Source: Melaminivora jejuensis
GTDB lineage: Bacteria > Pseudomonadota > Gammaproteobacteria > Burkholderiales > Burkholderiaceae_C
Reading direction: 5' to 3'
Length of the DNA stretch: 64,000 bases
NCBI RefSeq assembly: GCF_017811175.1
Contig: NZ_JACWIJ010000002.1
Location: 1,550,001-1,614,000, forward strand
The position numbers and the translations under genes are program-made. Position 1 is the stretch's first letter, and each line of letters begins with the position of its first letter. Below are positions 55,724-64,000 of this stretch, piece by piece. Under the pieces are notes generated by a model. That model searched no databases. It was not told where the DNA came from and saw only the letters and a list, made by a program, of their open reading frames with translations.

Positions 55724-56428
55724 ATGCAACGCACCTTCAAGATCTATCGCTACGACCCGGACAAGGACGCCAAGCCCTACATGCAGACCATGCAGGTGGA
55801 GCTGGACGGCCATGAGCGGATGCTGCTGGACGCGCTGGTCAAGCTCAAGAAGCAAGACCCGACGCTGTCGTTTCGCCGCTCCTGCCGCGAGGGCGTGTGC
55901 GGCTCGGACGCCATGAACATCAACGGCAAGAACGGCCTGGCGTGCCTCACAAACATGAAGTCGCTGACCGGCGACATCGTGCTCAAGCCCCTGCCCGGCC
56001 TGCCGGTGATCCGCGACCTGATCGTGGACATGACGCAGTTCTTCAACCAGTACCACTCGATCAAGCCCTACCTGATCAACGACACGCCGACCTCACCGTC
56101 CAAGGAGCGCCTGCAGTCGCCCGAGGAGCGCGAGGAGCTCGACGGCCTGTACGAGTGCATCCTGTGCGCCAGCTGCTCCACGGCCTGCCCGAGCTTCTGG
56201 TGGAACCCGGACAAGTTCGTCGGCCCGGCGGGCCTGCTGCAGGCCTACCGCTTCATCGCCGACAGCCGCGACCAGGCCACCAGCGAGCGCCTGGACAACC
56301 TGGAAGACCCGTACCGGCTGTTCCGCTGCCACACCATCATGAACTGCGTGGACGTGTGCCCCAAGGGCCTCAAGCCTGCAGCCGCCATCAGCAAGATACG
56401 CGAGCTGATGGTGCGTCGCGCCATCTGA
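55724..56428 (+). CDS. sdhB: Succinate dehydrogenase iron-sulfur subunit
   Basis: A 234-aa Fe-S subunit. RRSCREGVCGSDAMNINGKN and LACLTNM bind the 2Fe-2S cluster. CILCASCSTACPSFWWNPDK binds 4Fe-4S/3Fe-4S with CHTIMNCVDVCPKGLKP. It carries electrons from SdhA to the quinone site of SdhC/D. sdhE follows 19 bp downstream. Confidence 0.97.
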   Translation: MQRTFKIYRYDPDKDAKPYMQTMQVELDGHERMLLDALVKLKKQDPTLSFRRSCREGVCGSDAMNINGKNGLACLTNMKSLTGDIVLKPLPGLPVIRDLIVDMTQFFNQYHSIKPYLINDTPTSPSKERLQSPEEREELDGLYECILCASCSTACPSFWWNPDKFVGPAGLLQAYRFIADSRDQATSERLDNLEDPYRLFRCHTIMNCVDVCPKGLKPAAAISKIRELMVRRAI

Positions 56429-56447
56429 CCCCCTGAAGGCGGGACGC

Positions 56448-56726
56448 ATGGCCGACTCCGGCGAGACGCTGCTGACCGAGCGCGAAACCTCCGTGCTGCG
56501 CTGGCGCTGCCGGCGCGGCCTGGTGGAAAACGACTTGTTCATCGAGCGTTTCTTCAACACCCACGGCGCCCAGCTGAGCCACGCCCAGGCGCGCGGCCTG
56601 GCGCAGCTCATGGATCTGTCCGACAACGACCTGCTCGACCTGCTGCTGGTTCGCACCGAGCCCAGCGGCGAGCTGGACACCGAGGAAGTGCGCGGCGTGC
56701 TGGCGCAAATGCGCCAGCGCCCCTGA
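56448..56726 (+). CDS. sdhE: FAD assembly factor SdhE
   Basis: A 92-aa protein that promotes covalent flavinylation of Sdh[20 protein letters not shown] contains the RGxxE motif of the family (here RGLVEND). The helical body [20 protein letters not shown] matches SdhE length and layout. It is placed between sdhB and gltA, as in other Burkholderiales. Confidence 0.9.
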   Translation: MADSGETLLTERETSVLRWRCRRGLVENDLFIERFFNTHGAQLSHAQARGLAQLMDLSDNDLLDLLLVRTEPSGELDTEEVRGVLAQMRQRP

Positions 56727-56782
56727 GGGCGCCGCCCTCCTCCCTTTTGCCCAAGCCAACACAACCCCCAAGGAAACCGGAA

Positions 56783-59372
<2,590 letters not shown>

Positions 59373-59390
59373 ACGCAGACTGAGGCAGGC

Positions 59391-59435
59391 AAAAACCATA
59401 GCTGCCAGCGCTTGTCCTGCAACGTTTTCAGATAT
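59391..59435 (+). repeat. AGCGCTTG repeat, copy 12a
   Basis: Contains CATAGCTGCCAGCGCTTGTC then CTGCAACGTTTTCAG. It is the left half of a convergent pair between adhC and fghA. Confidence 0.78.
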
Positions 59436-59439
59436 TTTT

Positions 59440-59482
59440 CATTCTGAAAGCCAATGCTGACAAGCGCTCGCAGCTATCAATC
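59440..59482 (-). repeat. AGCGCTTG repeat, copy 12b
   Basis: On the minus strand it reads GATAGCTGCGAGCGCTTGTC then AGCATTGGCTTTCAGAATG. It faces copy 12a. Their tails pair (TTTTCAG with CTGAAAG), so the intercistronic RNA could form a long hairpin. Confidence 0.78.
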
Positions 59483-59493
59483 AAGGAGTACAC

Positions 59494-60372
59494 ATGACTG
59501 CAGCACAGCAGACCCAGCCCACACTGGAGCTTCTCAGCACCCACGCCTGCTTTGGCGGCGAGCAGCGCTACTACCGCCACGACTCGGCGGCCACCGGCCT
59601 GCCCATGCGCGCGGCGGTGTACCTGCCGCCCAAGGCGCTGGCCGGCGCACCCGTGCCGGCGCTGCTCTACCTGGCGGGACTGACCTGCACCGAAGACACC
59701 TTCCCGACCAAGGCCGGCGCGCAAAGACTGGCCGCCGAGCTGGGCCTGGCGTTGATCGCCCCGGACACCAGCCCGCGCGGCGCGGGCGTGCCCGGCGAGG
59801 CCGACGCCTGGGACTTCGGCATCGGCGCGGGCTTTTACCTGGACGCCACGCAGGCCCCCTGGTCGGCGCACTGGCGCATGGAAAGCTGGCTGCTGGCCGA
59901 GCTGCTGCCGCTGCTGGCCGATGCGCTGCCCATCGACGGCCAGCGCCTGGGCATCACCGGCCACAGCATGGGCGGGCACGGCGCACTGACCCTGGCGCTG
60001 CGCCACCCGGGGCGCTTCAGGAGCGTCTCGGCCTTCGCGCCGATCTGCGCGCCCACGCGCTGCCCCTGGGGCGAAAAAGCCTTCACCGGCTACCTAGGCG
60101 CCGATCGCAGTACCTGGAGCGCGCACGACGCCACCGAACTGATGAGCGGCCACCGCAGCGCGCCCTGGCCGGCCGGCATCCTGATCGACCAGGGCCTGGA
60201 CGACAAATTCCTGGCCGAGCAGCTGCACCCGCACCTGTTCGAGGCCGCCTGCCAGGCTGCCGGCCAGCCCCTCACGCTGCGCCGCCACGCCGGCTACGAC
60301 CACGGCTACTACTTCGTGCAGACCTTCATGGACGAGCACCTGCGCCACCACGCACGCCAGCTCATGGGCTGA
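59494..60372 (+). CDS. fghA: S-formylglutathione hydrolase
   Basis: A 292-aa esterase-D-family serine hydrolase that releases formate and glutathione. LLSTHACFGGEQRYYRHDS opens it. LYLAGLTCTEDTFPTKAGAQ is the family oxyanion block, and ITGHSMGGHGALTLALRH contains the nucleophilic Ser. GLDDKFLAEQLHP carries the catalytic Asp and HAGYDHGYYFVQTFMDEHL the His. AAGGAG precedes ATG 59494. It pairs with adhC to oxidise formaldehyde. Confidence 0.95.
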   Translation: MTAAQQTQPTLELLSTHACFGGEQRYYRHDSAATGLPMRAAVYLPPKALAGAPVPALLYLAGLTCTEDTFPTKAGAQRLAAELGLALIAPDTSPRGAGVPGEADAWDFGIGAGFYLDATQAPWSAHWRMESWLLAELLPLLADALPIDGQRLGITGHSMGGHGALTLALRHPGRFRSVSAFAPICAPTRCPWGEKAFTGYLGADRSTWSAHDATELMSGHRSAPWPAGILIDQGLDDKFLAEQLHPHLFEAACQAAGQPLTLRRHAGYDHGYYFVQTFMDEHLRHHARQLMG

Positions 60373-60552
60373 GCGGCTGAATGGCTGAACGGCCCAGCGC
60401 CCGGGCCACCGCCGGCCTACGGGCTTTGCCGTTGCTTGGCAAGCCGCGCGCAATTCGCAGCACGCCTGTACGGCATTCCTTGGCAAAGCCCGGGCCGGGC
60501 CGCACAATCGCAGGCATTGCGCCCAAGGCGCCCCCCACAGCACCTTGCCCAG

Positions 60553-60581
60553 GCCCGGACAACCCCGTTGCCCGGGCTTTT
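60553..60581 (+). terminator. Possible terminator in the fghA-rnk gap
   Basis: GCCCGG (60553-60558) and CCGGGC (60572-60577) pair around a 13-nt loop, followed by TTTTG. It is short and of uncertain function. The rest of the 288-bp gap shows no gene. Confidence 0.35.
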
Positions 60582-60660
60582 GTCCGTCTGGCAAGCTGCC
60601 CTGGAGCGCCGCCGCGCGTCCCCACCATCCGAACAACCACCACCCGAAAGGGAGCCCATC

Positions 60661-61068
60661 ATGCTGCGCAAACCCGCCATCACCCTGTCGTCCCTGGACA
60701 TGGATCGCATCGAGGCCTTGCTGGACAAAAGCACCACGCCCTTCCCGGGCCGCGACCAACTGGAGGCCGAACTCGACCGCGCCGACGTGCTCGACCCCAA
60801 GGACATGCCGCCCAACGTGGTGACCATGAACTCCACCGTGCAGTTCACCATCCTGGAGACGAAAAAAAGCAGCACCCTGACCCTGGTCTATCCCCGGGAG
60901 ATGGATGGCTCGGGCGACAAGGTGTCCATCTTTGCCCCCGTGGGCATCGCCCTGCTGGGCCTGGCCGTGGGCGACGAGTTCGAGATGCCCAGCCCCACCG
61001 GCCAGGTCACGGTGCGGGTCGATTCGATCACCTTCCAGCCCGAGAGCGCAGGCGAGCTGCACCGCTGA
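60661..61068 (+). CDS. rnk: Nucleoside diphosphate kinase regulator Rnk (GreA/GreB C-terminal family)
   Basis: A 135-aa protein with a short N-terminal helical region and a GreA/B-like C-terminal domain. ITLSSLDMDRIEALLDKS starts the protein. VVTMNSTVQFTILETKKSST and LTLVYPREMDGSGDKVSIFA, then PVGIALLGLAVGDEFEMPSP are Rnk family blocks. It lacks the long coiled-coil of GreA, so it is not a cleavage factor. GGAG precedes ATG 60661. In relatives Rnk influences NDP kinase levels and may bind RNA polymerase. Confidence 0.88.
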   Translation: MLRKPAITLSSLDMDRIEALLDKSTTPFPGRDQLEAELDRADVLDPKDMPPNVVTMNSTVQFTILETKKSSTLTLVYPREMDGSGDKVSIFAPVGIALLGLAVGDEFEMPSPTGQVTVRVDSITFQPESAGELHR

Positions 61069-61100
61069 CACCCCCGCACCGCCCTGCGGCGGGCCGCAAA

Positions 61101-61128
61101 AGAAAAGGCAGCCGAGGCTGCCTTTTCT
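61101..61128. terminator. Bidirectional terminator between rnk and the nitronate monooxygenase gene
   Basis: AGAAAAGGCAGCC and GGCTGCCTTTTCT are perfectly complementary with two bases between them. T-rich ends lie in both orientations, serving the convergent genes on either side. Confidence 0.88.
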
Positions 61129-61160
61129 TGTTCATGCACCGGGCCGCTGACCGGGAGCGA

Positions 61161-62114
61161 TCAACCCAGCGCCAGGCGCTTTCTGGCGGCCTGGTACTCG
61201 CGCCCCAGGCGCTCGACCAGCTCGGCGGCAGGAACGATTGCGTCCACAGCGCCAATGCCCTGGCCGCAGCCCCAGATGTCCTTCCAGGCCTTCTTGGCGT
61301 CGCCGCCGAAGTTCATCTTGCTCGGGTCGGACTCGGGCAGGTTGTCCGGATCCAGCCCGGCGGCGCGGATCGATGGCGCCAGGTAGTTGCCGTGTACACC
61401 GGTGAACAGGTTGCTGTAGATGATGTCGTCCGAAGTGCCTTCGACGATGGCCTGCTTGTAGGCCTCCTGCGCGCGCGCCTCGTGCGTGGCGATGAAGGCC
61501 GAGCCGATGTAGGCGAAGTCGGCTCCGCAAGCCTGCGCGGCCAGCACGGCATCGCCCGTGGCAATGGCACCCGACAGCGCCAGCGGGCCATCGAACCACT
61601 GGCGGATTTCCTGCACCAGCGCAAACGGGCTCTTGACGCCGGCGTGCCCGCCCGCACCAGCGGCCACGGCGATCAGGCCGTCGGCGCCCTTGTCGATGGC
61701 CTTGTGCGCAAACTTGTTGTTGATGATGTCGTGCAGCACCACGCCGCCCCAGCCGTGTACGCCCTGGTTCACGTCCTCGCGTGCGCCCAGGCTGGTGATG
61801 ACGATGGGCACCTTGTACTTGGCGCAGACCTGCATGTCGTGCTCCAGCCGGTCGTTGCTCTTGTGGACGATCTGGTTGATGGCGAACGGTGCCGAAGGCC
61901 GTTCCGGGTTGGCCTTGTCCCAGGCGGCCAGGGTTTCGGTGATCTCGGCCAGCCAGTCGTCGAGCTGCGCCGCCGGACGGGCGTTGAGCGCCGGCATGGA
62001 GCCGACGATGCCGGCCTTGCACTGCTCGATCACGAGCTGGGGGTTGCTGATGATGAACAGCGGCGAGCCAATGATGGGCAGGCGCAGCTTTTGCAGGACG
62101 GGCGGCAAGGGCAT
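61161..62114 (-). CDS. Nitronate monooxygenase-family FMN protein
   Basis: A 317-aa TIM-barrel FMN enzyme of the 2-nitropropane dioxygenase/NMO family. LRLPIIGSPLFIISNPQLVI opens the barrel. PIVITSLGAREDVNQGVHGW follows. GLIAVAAGAGGHAGVKSPFA has the conserved AGGHxG His, and LSGAIATGDAVLAAQACGAD and FAYIGSAFIATHEA bind FMN phosphate. ATG 62114 follows GGAGACTCC. The physiological substrate is unknown (propionate-3-nitronate or alkyl nitronates in characterised relatives). It lies 118 bp downstream of an acyl-CoA dehydrogenase. Confidence 0.88.
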   Translation of the reverse strand: MPLPPVLQKLRLPIIGSPLFIISNPQLVIEQCKAGIVGSMPALNARPAAQLDDWLAEITETLAAWDKANPERPSAPFAINQIVHKSNDRLEHDMQVCAKYKVPIVITSLGAREDVNQGVHGWGGVVLHDIINNKFAHKAIDKGADGLIAVAAGAGGHAGVKSPFALVQEIRQWFDGPLALSGAIATGDAVLAAQACGADFAYIGSAFIATHEARAQEAYKQAIVEGTSDDIIYSNLFTGVHGNYLAPSIRAAGLDPDNLPESDPSKMNFGGDAKKAWKDIWGCGQGIGAVDAIVPAAELVERLGREYQAARKRLALG

Positions 62115-62151
62115 GGAGTCTCCAGGGGGTTGGTAAGGCACGGGTGTGCTG

Positions 62152-62214
62152 GTTTTTTCAATGAAAACAGCCGCCAGCCCTTGCCAGGCAAGCGCTGACA
62201 GCTATCTTTTCCAT
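62152..62214 (-). repeat. AGCGCTTG repeat, copy 13 (near consensus)
   Basis: On the minus strand it reads GATAGCTGTCAGCGCTTGCC then TGGCAAGGGCTGGCGGCTG. It lies between the second acyl-CoA dehydrogenase and the nitronate monooxygenase-like gene. Confidence 0.85.
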
Positions 62215-62231
62215 AGTTCCGGCAGGGGTGG

Positions 62232-64000
62232 TCAGAACGCTTCGAGCGGCAGTGCCATGACGCTGGCACCGCCCTGCACGATTTCGGCCTGCAGCGCCGG
62301 CACCTTGACCAGGATGTGCTCGGCGTAGAACTGCGCAGTGGCGATCTTGGCCTGCATGAAGGCCACGTCCTGTCCCTCGGAGGACAGCTTTTGCGCCACC
62401 AGCAGCGCGCGCGCCATCTGCCAGCCGGCCACCAGGTTGCCCGTCAGCATCAGGTAGGGCACGCTGCCGGCGAACACGGCGTTGGGGTCGGATTTGCCCT
62501 GGGCAACGACGAAGTCCACCACTTCCAGGAAGGCCTGGCGCGCGGCCTGCAGGCGCGTGGCCATGCTGGCTGCGGCAGGGCTGCTGCTTTGGCGCAGCTC
62601 ACCCTCGGTCTTTTCGATCTGCGCGGCGATGGCGCGCGCCGACTGGCCGCCGTCGCGCCCAGTCTTGCGGCCCACCAGGTCATTGGCCTGGATGGCCGTC
62701 GTGCCCTCGTAGATGGGCAGGATGCGGGCGTCGCGGTAGTACTGGGCGGCGCCGGTTTCCTCGATGAAGCCCATGCCGCCATGCACCTGCACGCCCAGGG
62801 ACGTGACCTCCAGGCTCATCTCGGTGGAAAAGCCCTTGACCAGTGGCACCATGAACTCGTAAAAGGTGGCGTTGTCCTTGCGCGCCTGGGCGTCCGGGTG
62901 GTGGTGCGCGGCGTCATAGGCGGCGGCAGCCACCGTGGCCATGGCGCGGCAGCCTTCGGTATAGGCGCGCATGGTCATCAACATGCGGCGCACGTCGGGG
63001 TGGTGGATGATGGTGGCGCTGCCCGCCACCGAGCCATCGACCGGACGGCTTTGCACGCGCTCGCGGGCGTAGGCGACGGCGTGCTGGTAGGCGCGCTCGG
63101 CCACGGCGATGCCCTGCACGCCCACGGCGTAGCGCGCGGCATTCATCATGATGAACATGTATTCGAGGCCACGGTTTTCCTCACCGACCAGGTAGCCCAC
63201 GGCACCGCCATGGTCGCCGAACTGCAGCACCGCCGTGGGCGAGGCCTTGATGCCCAGCTTGTGCTCGATGGACACGCAATGCGCGTCGTTGCGCGCACCC
63301 AGCGAGCCGTCGGCATTGACCAGGAACTTGGGCACGACGAACAGGCTGATGCCCTTGACGCCCTCGGGCGCACCGGCCACGCGCGCCAGCACCAGATGGA
63401 CGATGTTCTCGGCCATGTCGTGCTCGCCGTAGGTGATGAAGATCTTGGTGCCGAAGATCCTGTAGGTGCCATCGGGCTGGGCATCGGCGCGTGTGCGCAC
63501 CAGCGCCAGATCCGAGCCGGCCTGGGGCTCGGTCAGGTTCATGGTGCCAGTCCACTGGCCGGAGATCAGCTTTTCCAGGTAGGCGGCCTTGAGTTCATCA
63601 CTGCCGGCGGTGAGCAGCGCCTCGATGGCGCCATCCGTCAGCAGCGGGCACAGGGCAAAGCTCAGGTTGGCGCTGTTGAGCATTTCCACGCAGGCCGCGC
63701 CGATGGTCTTGGGCAGGCCCTGACCGCCGAAGTCCTGCGGATGCTGCAGGCCCTGCCAGCCGCCTTCGGCAAACTGGGCAAAAGCCTCCTTGAAGCCCGG
63801 CGTGGTGCTGACCTGGCCGTCCTTCCAGGTGGACGGGTTGAGGTCGCCGGCAACGTTCAGCGGCGCCACCACGCCCTCGTTGAAACGCGCGCACTCTTCC
63901 AGCACGGCAGCGGCAGTGTCCAGGCCGGCATCCTCGAAGCCGGGCAGCTGGGCAACCTGCTCGATCCCTGCCAGATGCTCGATGGCAAACAGCATGTCCT
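62232..64000 (-). CDS. Acyl-CoA dehydrogenase, DmdC-like, 5' end outside the window
   Basis: An FAD acyl-CoA dehydrogenase of the ~595-aa class. The frame stays open to the right edge, and the codons before Met63995 encode KD, matching relatives with ...KDMLFAIEHL, so the true start is beyond the window. TGTMNLTEPQAGSDLALVRT and KIFITYGEHDMAENIVHLVL are the beta-domain blocks. VQVHGGMGFIEETGAAQYYR and LPIYEGTTAIQANDLVGRKT are C-terminal active-site blocks. It is paralogous to the gene at 18062-19900. Substrate is not determined; methylthiopropionyl-CoA and ordinary acyl-CoAs are both possible. Confidence 0.9.
   Translation of the reverse strand, partial: DMLFAIEHLAGIEQVAQLPGFEDAGLDTAAAVLEECARFNEGVVAPLNVAGDLNPSTWKDGQVSTTPGFKEAFAQFAEGGWQGLQHPQDFGGQGLPKTIGAACVEMLNSANLSFALCPLLTDGAIEALLTAGSDELKAAYLEKLISGQWTGTMNLTEPQAGSDLALVRTRADAQPDGTYRIFGTKIFITYGEHDMAENIVHLVLARVAGAPEGVKGISLFVVPKFLVNADGSLGARNDAHCVSIEHKLGIKASPTAVLQFGDHGGAVGYLVGEENRGLEYMFIMMNAARYAVGVQGIAVAERAYQHAVAYARERVQSRPVDGSVAGSATIIHHPDVRRMLMTMRAYTEGCRAMATVAAAAYDAAHHHPDAQARKDNATFYEFMVPLVKGFSTEMSLEVTSLGVQVHGGMGFIEETGAAQYYRDARILPIYEGTTAIQANDLVGRKTGRDGGQSARAIAAQIEKTEGELRQSSSPAAASMATRLQAARQAFLEVVDFVVAQGKSDPNAVFAGSVPYLMLTGNLVAGWQMARALLVAQKLSSEGQDVAFMQAKIATAQFYAEHILVKVPALQAEIVQGGASVMALPLEAF

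Overview
The window is 64 kb of high-GC chromosomal DNA, almost wall-to-wall genes. It most resembles a betaproteobacterium of the family Comamonadaceae (Acidovorax/Alicycliphilus/Melaminivora-like). This assignment is inferred from gene content and neighbourhoods: a TCA block acnB - citE-like - mdh | gntR - sdhCDAB - sdhE - gltA, a selO-msrB-yciB-bolA-ppiC cluster, a DUF2783-containing aromatic-catabolism-type cluster with a TRAP transporter, and many copies of an AGCGCTTG-containing intergenic repeat. I saw no rRNA, tRNA, CRISPR, phage or transposase gene.

Layout. 1-9.1 kb: the end of aspartase, two pseudouridine synthases (RluE-type, TruC-type), a RarD/EamA-type transporter, a thermonuclease, diaminopimelate dehydrogenase, a DHH phosphoesterase and three uncharacterised proteins. 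9.2-12.3 kb: a YlqF-type GTPase and a bacterial calpain-like cysteine protease. 12.5-20 kb: SDR and MDR oxidoreductases, a thioesterase, an AAA-ATPase/PD-(D/E)XK protein among repeats, and an acyl-CoA dehydrogenase. 20-25 kb: an MFS transporter and a beta-oxidation pair (thiolase, FadB). 25-34.5 kb: a nine-gene minus-strand cluster (MBL protein, FAD monooxygenase, DUF2783, VOC protein, FAA hydrolase, TRAP DctP-Q-M, zeta-class GST isomerase) with a divergent LysR gene. 34.5-41.3 kb: a branched-chain ABC importer (livFGMHK) with an acyl-CoA ligase. 41.5-46 kb: the selO cluster. 46-58 kb: the TCA block. 58-64 kb: glutathione-dependent formaldehyde oxidation (adhC, fghA), rnk, a nitronate monooxygenase-type protein and a second acyl-CoA dehydrogenase cut by the window edge.

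The most notable observations are these. (1) An approximately 45-bp repeat family has 15 copies here; one lies in frame inside selO, and two pairs face each other. (2) Three genes (MDR oxidoreductase, livM, ppiC) each appear to lack one base in a short C/G run, which suggests sequence error or recent decay. (3) The 25-33 kb cluster looks like a gentisate/maleylpyruvate-type pathway in which a single-domain VOC protein stands where the ring-cleavage dioxygenase would be expected. (4) There is a calpain-like protease with an intact Cys/His/Asn triad and an internal duplication. (5) Palindromic operator candidates precede fadB and lie between mdh and gntR.
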